Below, one piece after another: positions 31,201 through 36,570 of a DNA stretch of 36,570 bases. The DNA is taken from NCBI RefSeq assembly GCF_042676605.1, contig NZ_JBHTHQ010000025.1:1-36570 (forward strand), written 5' to 3'. Within the stretch, counting starts at the first letter, position 1. Every line of letters starts with the position of its first letter. Source of the stretch: Alloscardovia venturai. GTDB taxonomy: Bacteria > Actinomycetota > Actinomycetes > Actinomycetales > Bifidobacteriaceae. The notes beneath the pieces are model-generated. The model did no database searches and had not been told where the DNA came from. It worked only from the letters and a program-made list of their open reading frames with translations. A program made the position numbers and the translations under genes.

Positions 31201-33156
31201 AATCCTGGCTTGTACCTCGATGAGTTCACGTTCTAACGCTTCGGCTTGTGGCTTTGACACGTCGGAGGATTGCAGAGCGTTCAGGATTCTATCTTTCTTT
31301 CTCGCGTACGCGTGGGTGTCGAGTTCTGTGATAATCTGGCTGATGTTTGCGGTACTAATATCGAGTGAGGTTGCGACTTCTTGCGCAGCGTTCGCTGATT
31401 GCGCGGTACCGATAACGTGACCTGAGCCTTGTTCGTGATCGATGACATATTTCAGGGCGCGTAGTGTTGTTGTTTTGCCTGTTCCTGCGGGGCCGATGAT
31501 ACCGAACATGACATGCGTGGTGGTAGCGGCCTGGATAACTGCTGCACGCTGGTCGGCGGAGAGAGGGAATTTTTGCGTCTTGTCATATTCATCGAGCAGA
31601 GCTTGTACTGTGTCTGTGGTACAGATTGCCTCTTTTTCTTGGCTCATGATGTTTAAGAGGTTGTCTTCTGCCTGCCATAATCTACGGCTAACGTATTTGT
31701 GTCCGCCTTGTTTCGCGTCGAGTGTAGAAGTGAGGTTACCGAATAGGTCACGGGTGGCGATGCGTGGATCATTCTTGAGTTTGTCAGGTATTTGGTAGCG
31801 CATCTCGTCTAACTGGACGAGTTCGTCTTTGACCTGGCTGGCAAGAAGATTGGCCGTGTGGTTGCGTTGTTCGGGGATGGTAAAACGTACCGAACGCAGT
31901 AGGTCGTTCGCGACTGCGCGAATTGTTCCCTCGGTAATAATAGTCTTGTTCCGGTTTGCGATATTGCCAGCTTGTTGAAGAAGCTGTGTATTTGTAGCAG
32001 TGGCCGGGTCAAGTTGTGTCTCCGTGTCTGTAATGAGGCGATGTTTGATAACATCCATGAGCAGGTTGTTGAGCTCACCGTCCTTGAGTGCGTGAATGTT
32101 AATGATGGTTTGCTCATTGCTTGTATCAATACTGGTGATATCACTCTTGCTGATGGCGAGCTTGTCGAGGACTTCTTGCGTGACTTCGGCAGCGTAGTCA
32201 AGACTTCTTGTCTCATTAGTTTTTACTTTGCGCGTGTTATAGAATGCGCGATCTTTGATATCTTGTTTCTCGCTCTCGTTTGGTTCGCGCCCGTGCTGTT
32301 GACGGAAACGTTCGACCATGTATTCTTGCGCATCGCTGATTTGACGTGCTCTACTTGAGAGTGCTCTGATAAGGTCGGGTGGAAAGTTTTTAATCTCTCG
32401 CGTGTATCCTTTACCGCTGACTGATGGTGTTTCTGCAAGAGAAATACCGAGCATGGTGTAGAGGTTATCCTCGAAGTAACCATCATGCGCATGCTGGATT
32501 GCCTGCTTCTGGCCAAGCAGATGACGAGCGTCAAGCATAGTGAGTTTGCCGTCACTTTTACGGCGCACAATACTTGTCACGGTGACGTGTGTATGCAGGT
32601 GGGGTTCACCTTCACGATTCGTAAAATGCGTATACGAGCCTGCGGCAAAACCTGTCGCATCCACAACGGCTGCGCCGGCGTGACCTTGCCGTGTTTTTGC
32701 TGCAGTCTTTTCTGCATCTGCTACTGCTTGGGCTACTGCTTCGTAGTGTGCTTTATCGATAATGTGACGCGTATTCTCGTCGGCAAGCGCATACAAGATG
32801 CTCACACTTTTGGGTACCGTGAATGTCATGTCTACGCCTTGCAGTGTTGCTTTACTGTTTGGTTTTCTCGGGTCTGCAGTGTGGATGCTCATGTTCTTGA
32901 TGAGGAGTTTTTTGCTGTCTGGGTGACGGAAGTTATCAAACCATGCATTAAACTCTTCACGCTCGATCATGTCTCCACTAGTGCGGTTGATGATATCGAG
33001 TGCGGAGCCGAGGTAGCGTCCTACCGGGTTGCTCTGGTGGGTGTAGTAGGCAGTCATGCCAGGGTGGGCGCGTGCGAATTCGAATTCCGCATCGCTAATA
33101 CTATCTTCAAAATAGCTGGAGTATCCGTGACGGATAAGTTTGAGACTCATACCCAT
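28267..33156 (-). CDS. MOBF relaxase-helicase (TrwC/TraI-like) with degenerate DnaG-like C-terminus
   Basis: A 1629-residue protein, last gene of the mobilisation operon. Residues 1-300 are the TrwC relaxase: SSYFEDS (likely catalytic Tyr15), AYYTHQ (Y37-Y38), and the metal-binding EPHLHTHVTV (H186, H188, H190). A RecD-like superfamily 1 helicase follows: Walker A GPAGTGKTT (555-563), Walker B LIVDEAGM, AVGDHYQLAS, TVHRSQGKT and YVGMTRGR. Residues about 1333-1510 line up with the bacterial primase core and Toprim: PVNEATLKIWSHNTGYSLDD, TPVRNSNGDIVAFTG, VFTRDQQFYGVNKK, ILLASSPLEV, LVATGDKNKD. The Toprim glutamate is replaced by serine, so it is probably inactive. The tail is Gln-rich. It nicks oriT and unwinds the transferred strand. 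ATG 33156 or 33150 may be the start. Confidence 0.88.
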   Translation of the reverse strand: MGMSLKLIRHGYSSYFEDSISDAEFEFARAHPGMTAYYTHQSNPVGRYLGSALDIINRTSGDMIEREEFNAWFDNFRHPDSKKLLIKNMSIHTADPRKPNSKATLQGVDMTFTVPKSVSILYALADENTRHIIDKAHYEAVAQAVADAEKTAAKTRQGHAGAAVVDATGFAAGSYTHFTNREGEPHLHTHVTVTSIVRRKSDGKLTMLDARHLLGQKQAIQHAHDGYFEDNLYTMLGISLAETPSVSGKGYTREIKNFPPDLIRALSSRARQISDAQEYMVERFRQQHGREPNESEKQDIKDRAFYNTRKVKTNETRSLDYAAEVTQEVLDKLAISKSDITSIDTSNEQTIINIHALKDGELNNLLMDVIKHRLITDTETQLDPATATNTQLLQQAGNIANRNKTIITEGTIRAVANDLLRSVRFTIPEQRNHTANLLASQVKDELVQLDEMRYQIPDKLKNDPRIATRDLFGNLTSTLDAKQGGHKYVSRRLWQAEDNLLNIMSQEKEAICTTDTVQALLDEYDKTQKFPLSADQRAAVIQAATTTHVMFGIIGPAGTGKTTTLRALKYVIDHEQGSGHVIGTAQSANAAQEVATSLDISTANISQIITELDTHAYARKKDRILNALQSSDVSKPQAEALERELIEVQARIDQTTIKENSTLIVDEAGMTDTLSFDRLMSEAIAKNCRVIAVGDHYQLASVGTGDGTLFELVSQGMFAELKEAFRFVDKTYNQVADHLRVMKKDANGSYVAVKELRKRDSIHQGTRENMMSQITVRAIQDKKEGKTTLIIAPDNDSVAELNKQISQQLHAAGLLDARGDTRSRFTFADGNQYGVGDTICTRENDNAIRASNNQRVQNGDLWTITAISQETKTIHAVSVNDPTITVNIPFEYAATSVGGGYALTVHRSQGKTVDTSYMYVTEDSVINNSFLYVGMTRGRQSNEVYLGFNDNLSPGEKLEWSRAKQKDHIAQGKHLWSGYGKNPDPDKYYTENDLLPTDVERADAFLQHAITGKLGRFAHTMKKQYHQSAHAINTLVSDYQYVQNIIVAHDVHEILSRKHDGHYVEQIMSDPSINQLLDAYQKAYALDPKIANQILTDRIHGSADINTSISDILFDTVNPTDPVNVITRKLNEFNAAYRGTSVLGDTGHLTDYTPQYPSDDTDAWLNMLGQARTMLNSALDQEIQRAVTRPRAWQKNILGKRPVPQAGSKEYDAYVDIIRRILIYRAGNDITHPFSPLGEKVKARVNPGRAAWKHNLESMIYNFKNPNNTPRFVPTEYSIIPQTGATPEPPAEHMVDAETYNRIIRLNETMMTTWRKSDNTYRDKYAKEYGLRSSLIAYIPPVNEATLKIWSHNTGYSLDDFAQAGLAVKNEDGSWKPTFTHAIVTPVRNSNGDIVAFTGMNPATCEEILPRTTDVFTRDQQFYGVNKKIAKELKQKDPTILLASSPLEVQQATKGLRFGQHMPALAPADGNYSSEHAHQLTKLTGEQSKNIILVATGDKNKDKEFFRNVFTSLTPQEKAAARVVNQQNASERKTVTEIVQDATPLWQAIVDVAMSDNLTQSTAVDVQHEINQNVIDKLPLSTRQEADTYTRQAITQQLAQQQAAQQQQEVENMMRIQQQQAQNQINTAE

Positions 33157-33195
33157 AATGTCATGCCTGCCTTGTTTCTTGATTAGTGTTCTTAC

Positions 33196-33576
33196 TTAGA
33201 GGTTGTTCGACGGTTCGCCGACTGTCTGATTGTCCGATGGTTCAGACTCACCGTGTGGTGACTCGGCCATTGGTTGGAGTGGAGTTGGCGTGTTTTTCTC
33301 TAGCTCATTAACAGTGTTAGCTGCTTGTGTGCCTACACGTTTGAGTAGTGATGCCAGATTAGTGATGCCATTATTCTCCAGTGTGGTTACTGTAATATCT
33401 GGCTGCTCTTTCAGCTGGCGGTATGCTTTCTCATACTCGATAGCTGCTTTCACAATACGCTGTTCGATAGAAGTAAGAGTGCGCTTATTCTTTTTAAGAT
33501 CGTTGAGCTGATTCTCTAGCTCTTTGACCTGTGCTTGGTATTGTGCAAGACGTTCTTCAAGACTTAATGTAGCCAT
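33196..33576 (-). CDS. Small coiled-coil protein upstream of the relaxase
   Basis: A 126-residue protein. ATG 33576 was chosen because AAGGAG sits upstream. Residues 1-35 form a coiled coil (EERLAQYQAQVKELENQLND, with LKKNKRTLTSIEQRIVKAAI after it). The C-terminus is Pro/Ser/Asn-rich and disordered. Small coiled-coil proteins next to relaxases are often relaxosome accessory factors of the MobC type, but no family motif confirms it. It is 39 bases before the relaxase start and in the same operon. Confidence 0.55.
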   Translation of the reverse strand: MATLSLEERLAQYQAQVKELENQLNDLKKNKRTLTSIEQRIVKAAIEYEKAYRQLKEQPDITVTTLENNGITNLASLLKRVGTQAANTVNELEKNTPTPLQPMAESPHGESEPSDNQTVGEPSNNL

Positions 33577-33620
33577 AATATTTTTTCTCCTTATATGTGT
33601 GAGGGAAGTAGAATGTGTAG

Positions 33621-33974
33621 TTAGTCGAAACGGCCAAACAATGGTCGAATCTGGTAGACGAGATCCATAACGATAGGTCCTAGTTCGTCTCCTTTCTGCC
33701 ATCCGCCCTCGCCGTCGTACTGGTATGTTCCATCGTTAATCATTTCGAGGAACCATAAACTGTCCTTTAATAGGGCAAGATTTTTGAGGTATTGTTCACG
33801 CAGTGGAAGATAGTTGTCGAGTGCGTTCTTGGCGCGCTGCATGAAACGGGTATACTGATCTTCACAATCTTGTGAGCAGAATAGTTGATTGAGCATGGTT
33901 GTGTCACGGATGAGGTATGGTCTGAAACAGAACATGCATTTGCGGGGGAATGGTTGAACCATAAATGGGCCCAT
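33621..33974 (-). CDS. Small C4 zinc-ribbon protein, third of three
   Basis: A 117-residue protein, AAAGGA upstream of ATG 33974. Four cysteines (13, 16, 33, 37) have CxxC-x16-CxxxC spacing (RKCMFCFRPY and NQLFCSQDCEDQ), which fits a treble-clef or zinc-ribbon site. The rest is helical. The same cysteine spacing occurs in the two genes upstream, so the three are diverged paralogues. They could bind oriT DNA or act as relaxosome proteins; the zinc site is supported, the role is inferred from the operon. Confidence 0.6.
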   Translation of the reverse strand: MGPFMVQPFPRKCMFCFRPYLIRDTTMLNQLFCSQDCEDQYTRFMQRAKNALDNYLPLREQYLKNLALLKDSLWFLEMINDGTYQYDGEGGWQKGDELGPIVMDLVYQIRPLFGRFD

Positions 33975-34004
33975 AGTGGTTTATCCTTTCTATAATTTTT
34001 TTGG

Positions 34005-34613
34005 TTAGTCGGACCAGTCGATGTGATCAATGTCGAAATCTTCATCGTCCCAGTCCACACTCTTAATGTCATACAAGTCGGCAGGGATTGTGTTGTCTGT
34101 CTGCTGGTCTTGCAGGTCAGGGTCTTTGTCTTTGACGACTCGTCCGATGATCTCCGGGTCGATAGGGATAGGTTCACGCTTGAGGGTGATGCCTGGTCGT
34201 TGACCGTGGAGGATGGGCCACCAATTGATCGGGGATTCGTCCATTTGCTTATGCCAATGCTGTGCGAATGGGTTGTCTTCGTTGAGGGTAAGGTACCCGT
34301 CTGCGCTCATTCCCGGAATAATATAAATCATCGAGTCATAAAGTTTCTTGTATGAGTCGATAGCAGCATCTTTCTCTTCAATGATTTCTTTTAATGAGCG
34401 TTGCGCGCTTAATGCTTTGTTGTATTTATCGAGTAGCTCCGTGTAAGCATGATCAAGAGGTTGCCATCGTCTTATCTCTTGTGTCTGTTCATTAAAACGT
34501 TTACGACAGTTTGCACTGCAGAACTTTTGATGAACATTCTGAGGTCTACTAACCGTGAATTCTTTATCACACCTCAGACATGTTTTCGTGTAAGGAATAA
34601 ATTCGTCAGCCAC
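34005..34613 (-). CDS. C4 zinc-ribbon protein with coiled coil, second of three
   Basis: A 202-residue protein with GTG start at 34613 that overlaps the previous gene by eight bases. Cysteines 12, 15, 32 and 36 (KTCLRCDKEF and HQKFCSANCRKRF) have the same CxxC-x16-CxxxC spacing as the neighbours. Residues about 60-90 are a charged coiled coil (YNKALSAQRSLKEIIEEKDA), and the C-terminus is very acidic (DWDDEDFDIDHIDWSD). It is the largest of the three. The acidic tail may bind a partner such as the relaxase or coupling protein; function is unknown. Confidence 0.6.
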   Translation of the reverse strand: MADEFIPYTKTCLRCDKEFTVSRPQNVHQKFCSANCRKRFNEQTQEIRRWQPLDHAYTELLDKYNKALSAQRSLKEIIEEKDAAIDSYKKLYDSMIYIIPGMSADGYLTLNEDNPFAQHWHKQMDESPINWWPILHGQRPGITLKREPIPIDPEIIGRVVKDKDPDLQDQQTDNTIPADLYDIKSVDWDDEDFDIDHIDWSD

Positions 34614-34896
34614 GATGCGACCTCACCTGTGTGCGCTTAACCAGCAAGGGTTGCACATGATCATTCCAATAAGCCGTACGCTCAGTTTCGCTCATGGTAT
34701 CTTTGATAGCATCGTAAATATTCATCTCTGTGTCTAAACGAATACCTGCAACATAACATGGTTGGGTGCAATACTGTTGACCCATATGTGCGCTATCAAA
34801 GACCCAGAAAGAATCCAAACAGTAGACACACATTTTCTCGAACGGGTGCATACTCATCCCCGTTTTCGATGCTGTTCTTCTTCTCGTATAAGCCAT
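34606..34896 (-). CDS. Small C4 zinc-ribbon protein, first of three
   Basis: A 96-residue protein, first gene after the shared promoter motif. AAAGGAAG precedes ATG 34896. Cysteines 23, 26, 43 and 47 (KMCVYCLDSF and GQQYCTQPCYVA) have CxxC-x16-CxxxC spacing. The N-terminus is basic (MAYTRRRTASKTG), suited to DNA contact. As first gene of the mobilisation operon it could autoregulate it or assist nicking. It shares the cysteine plan with the next two genes. Confidence 0.6.
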   Translation of the reverse strand: MAYTRRRTASKTGMSMHPFEKMCVYCLDSFWVFDSAHMGQQYCTQPCYVAGIRLDTEMNIYDAIKDTMSETERTAYWNDHVQPLLVKRTQVRSHRG

Positions 34897-34931
34897 AAAA
34901 GTTCTTCCTTTCTTGCAATTTTTAAGAATTC

Positions 34932-34972
34932 TTCTACCTAATATGAGCAGAAGTTGAAACCGTTTTTATATA
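34932..34972 (-). promoter_or_regulatory. Shared bipartite promoter motif, copy 4 (relaxase operon)
   Basis: On the minus strand TATATAAA (34972-34965), 16 bases, GCTCATATTAGGTAGAA (34948-34932). The N16 part ends in CAACTTCT, like the CACTTCT of copy 1. It lies 35 bases before the first zinc-protein gene and points at the relaxase operon. Confidence 0.75.
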
Positions 34973-35027
34973 AAAAAATCGCTTTAGGTGTCCATGACGT
35001 CAAAAACTGGTGTGAGGTATTGAAAAC

Positions 35028-35061
35028 ATTGGGCTTTGCCCAATAATTCACCCGAAGGGTG
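35028..35061. other. Twin hairpins, candidate oriT or single-strand origin
   Basis: ATTGGGC-TTT-GCCCAAT (35028-35044) and CACCC-GAA-GGGTG (35049-35061) are perfect hairpins with three-base loops, four bases apart. They lie just upstream of the relaxase operon, the usual place for an oriT. The approximately 395 bases between the shared promoter (34972) and the next gene (35369) hold no credible protein gene. Confidence 0.5.
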
Positions 35062-35165
35062 CATGAGTCCGCTGGAAATCTCAAATCAAGTATTTTTATG
35101 TTTCTAAAGAAAAACTTAAGGATAGTTTAAGAGAAAAATGGGTTAAAGATGTGTGGTTAGTTTAT

Positions 35166-35213
35166 GAAAAATTCTTCTAAGAATTTTTCAAAAAGAGAAG
35201 AAAAATTTTTGAA
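35166..35213. repeat. AT-rich nested inverted repeats
   Basis: GAAAAATTCTT (35166-35176) pairs perfectly with AAGAATTTTTC (35179-35189), and TTCAAAAA (35187-35194) with TTTTTGAA (35206-35213). The block is strongly AT-rich with TTCTTC/GAAGAA repeats, a type of DNA found at origins and unwinding elements. Its role is not known. Confidence 0.5.
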
Positions 35214-35320
35214 GAACCCTAGAACCGTTTTATGAAAACAGTGCCACGGAAAATCACGCGCACAGGAAACCACAGAGCCAAGCAAAACACGAGCAAAAAT
35301 TTTATAGGGATAAAAGAAAA

Positions 35321-35351
35321 TTGCCTCGACTTGTTTACTAAGTCGAGGCAA
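35321..35351 (-). terminator. Terminator of the nucleotidyltransferase gene
   Basis: TTGCCTCGACTT (35321-35332) is the perfect 12-bp complement of AAGTCGAGGCAA (35340-35351) around a seven-base loop. On the minus strand it is followed by TTTTCTTTTAT. It lies 17 bases after the stop of the nucleotidyltransferase gene. Confidence 0.85.
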
Positions 35352-35368
35352 AATAAGATTTTTGTTTT

Positions 35369-35917
35369 TTACAGTTCGTCGAGTTCATTCATGTGCTGTG
35401 TCATGTAGTTGGCAAGCCAGTTCATGCCATAGGCTTCTTCAAAGGATTCGAGCAAGAGTGATAAGTCTGTATGGAATCCGTAACTGTGGAGAGTGTCTTG
35501 TGTTTGTTTTACTGATGTGAGTTTGAGCCTGCGAATAATTTCAGCGCTATCGTGCTTATCTCTTTCTCTACCACTTTCCAGTTTCATACCAAGGATATAA
35601 TCAAGCGGCGGTATGAGCACAGTGAGATGAGAGAATTGAAAAACAGGAGTGCAAATTTTGCGCGGTGGGATGCGGTTCATGTTCGCAACAGAATTATTAA
35701 GCCATAACTCGTCTGGCTCGTTCGCGTTATATTTCTCACCGACCTGCTGGATTATGTTTCTGATTTTTTCGTTTTCTGTATAGAAGGCGTCAACGTCTTG
35801 CGTGCCTCGAAGATTGTAATATTCAAGAACGAAACCACCAGCACAAATAATTTCGAGTGTGATATTTTCGTTCGCAAGAGTGTTATTGAGTTCAGCGAAC
35901 AGTGGTGTCTTGTCCAT
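35369..35917 (-). CDS. Nucleotidyltransferase-like protein, DUF6036/AbiEii type
   Basis: A 182-residue protein, AAGGACG upstream of ATG 35917. IICAGGFVLEYYNLRGTQDV followed by DAFY is the nucleotidyltransferase core (GG, then R-T-x-D-V-D with D41 and D43). The later LIPPLDYILGMKLESGRERDKHDSAEIIR matches the helix that follows in AbiEii/DUF6036 proteins, where KxxxGReRDkxD holds substrate. Such enzymes act as type IV toxins that add nucleotides to tRNA in several cases. It overlaps by 26 bases a small helical gene that may be its partner. The fold is well supported; the toxin role is inferred. Confidence 0.75.
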   Translation of the reverse strand: MDKTPLFAELNNTLANENITLEIICAGGFVLEYYNLRGTQDVDAFYTENEKIRNIIQQVGEKYNANEPDELWLNNSVANMNRIPPRKICTPVFQFSHLTVLIPPLDYILGMKLESGRERDKHDSAEIIRRLKLTSVKQTQDTLHSYGFHTDLSLLLESFEEAYGMNWLANYMTQHMNELDEL

Positions 35918-36197
35918 AACGTCCTTCTTTGAAAAGTTGCAGAATATTTTTTGGTTGTGCTTTACGATTCGCTTGGAGCACGTGCTCTCTTGTGTGTGTG
36001 CCGTCAGTGAGTGCGTCTTGCAATGTTATTTTTTGGAAAGGAGTCAGCACGGTGCTGTTGAGTAACCGTGTGACATCATCACTGGTGAGTTTCGTGCCAT
36101 TGTCTTGAATAACTTTGTACAGGTAGCGGAACCATAAATCCCCATCGCGTTCGCTATTCTTACTTGCTTGAATCATATACTCGTACCACGTGTGCAT
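35892..36197 (-). CDS. Small helical partner of the nucleotidyltransferase
   Basis: A 101-residue protein with GGGAG upstream of ATG 36197, overlapping the nucleotidyltransferase gene by 26 bases. It is all-helical in appearance, with WFRYLYKVIQDNGTKLTSDD and VTRLLNSTVLTPFQKITLQD. The size and coupling suit an antitoxin, although no AbiEi-like winged helix is seen. A palindrome with a promoter-like centre lies directly upstream, which fits autoregulation. Confidence 0.5.
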   Translation of the reverse strand: MHTWYEYMIQASKNSERDGDLWFRYLYKVIQDNGTKLTSDDVTRLLNSTVLTPFQKITLQDALTDGTHTREHVLQANRKAQPKNILQLFKEGRYGQDTTVR

Positions 36198-36211
36198 GTG
36201 TCGTCTCCCTC

Positions 36212-36251
36212 TGTGTGTTACCTGATTCTTATTCTAATCGGACAACACACA
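36212..36251 (-). promoter_or_regulatory. Inverted repeat around the promoter of the nucleotidyltransferase pair
   Basis: TGTGTGTT (36212-36219) is the perfect complement of AACACACA (36244-36251). TAGAAT on the minus strand (36236-36231) between the arms is a -10-like box. The start codon of the small partner is 15 bases downstream, so it is a likely operator. Confidence 0.5.
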
Positions 36252-36256
36252 AACTT

Positions 36257-36570
36257 TTAATATGCCAGGCAGAGGCATAAGCCGGTTTCTTTATCGAAGC
36301 TGAAAGTGGCGCCACCGTCTTCAACTTCAGAACAATTCTGGGCAAGCAGTTCAATGTCGATACTTTGATACAAGAGCGTGTAGGGAAGCTCACTATGCTG
36401 GGCAAGTTTGGGAGTTATCCACGTCTCAGAAAAATCTTCAAACCATTCTTCGACCGTGCAGATGGTGAAGCATTCTATTTCGTCTATGGTGTGGTACTGG
36501 TCGAACCATTTTTTGAATTGTGGATATTCTTCGAGTATGTTTTCGATGTCGCTACCGTCGTACCATGTGC
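36257..36570 (-). CDS. Partial hypothetical acidic protein at the right edge
   Basis: An open frame enters from the right edge on the minus strand and ends at TAA 36257, giving the last 103 residues. It is acidic and rich in aromatic residues (YDGSDIENILEEYPQFKKWF, TVEEWFEDFSETW) and ends GLCLCLAY. A short gap of 59 bases separates it from the next gene in the same direction. The tryptophan and acidic composition recall DNA-mimic proteins such as ArdA, but no motif confirms it. The 5' part is outside the window. Confidence 0.55.
   Translation of the reverse strand, partial: TWYDGSDIENILEEYPQFKKWFDQYHTIDEIECFTICTVEEWFEDFSETWITPKLAQHSELPYTLLYQSIDIELLAQNCSEVEDGGATFSFDKETGLCLCLAY

Noticed and set aside
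35157..35351. Open frame of 64 codons on the minus strand in the right non-coding region
   Set aside because: It covers the terminator and the AT-rich repeats, has no ribosome-binding site and a composition dominated by Phe and Lys from A/T runs.
1..36570. Search by eye for CRISPR arrays, insertion sequences and rRNA
   Set aside because: No regularly spaced direct repeats, no transposase with flanking inverted repeats and no rRNA-like sequence were seen.

Overview
The window looks like most of a conjugative mobile element of an Actinomycetota bacterium with moderate GC, plausibly a lower-GC bifidobacterial or actinomycetal host. The evidence is a Gram-positive-type T4SS with an SCO6880-like VirB4 amino-terminal protein, a MOBF (TrwC/TraI-like) relaxase, several GTG starts, likely leaderless regulator genes, and a tRNA without an encoded CCA end. 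The element has its own primase-like replication protein and ParA/ParB, so it is either a conjugative plasmid or an ICE able to replicate and partition. No attachment-site pair can be demonstrated inside the window.

Layout. 1-1060: a partial leftward gene, a tRNA-Lys(UUU), and two divergent XRE-type regulators. 1160-3814: a large two-HTH protein whose gene carries two near-identical perfect inverted repeats, and an unknown protein. 3950-5970: a four-gene cassette of RHH protein, ASCH-like protein, GNAT acetyltransferase with a PUA/EVE-like C-terminus, and ASCH protein, behind a perfect palindromic operator. This is the best candidate here for an undescribed toxin-antitoxin or RNA-modifying system. 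6040-7093: a Panacea/Doc toxin-antitoxin pair. 7105-8907 (minus): the AEP-primase replication protein. 9143-16120: parA, parB, membrane proteins, a two-domain peptidoglycan hydrolase and a pilin-like protein. 16365-24703: the T4SS core (pilin-like, VirB6-like, VirB4 split into two genes, VirD4 coupling protein, accessory proteins). 24832-28001: a C5 methyltransferase, a ParB/Srx-fold protein and a restriction-endonuclease-like protein. 28267-34896 (minus): a mobilisation operon with three small C4 zinc proteins of identical spacing, a coiled-coil protein and the 1629-residue relaxase-helicase with a degenerate DnaG/Toprim-like C-terminus. 34973-35368: non-coding DNA with twin hairpins (possible oriT) and AT-rich inverted repeats. 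35369-36570 (minus): a nucleotidyltransferase/partner pair behind a palindrome, and a partial gene.

The unifying observation is a bipartite motif, TATATAAA-N16-GCTCAyATTA. It occurs four times, always with exactly 16 bases between the halves and always upstream of and pointing into an operon: rep (minus, 9017-9051), parAB and the first transfer genes (plus, 9074-9114), the T4SS core (plus, 16188-16228) and the relaxase operon (minus, 34932-34972). Replication, partition, transfer channel and DNA processing therefore appear to share one control signal. Both parA and rep have further leader inverted repeats; the parA one covers the ribosome-binding site and start codon.

All calls come from reading the sequence; no database search was run. 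Family names rest on motifs and are given with confidence accordingly.
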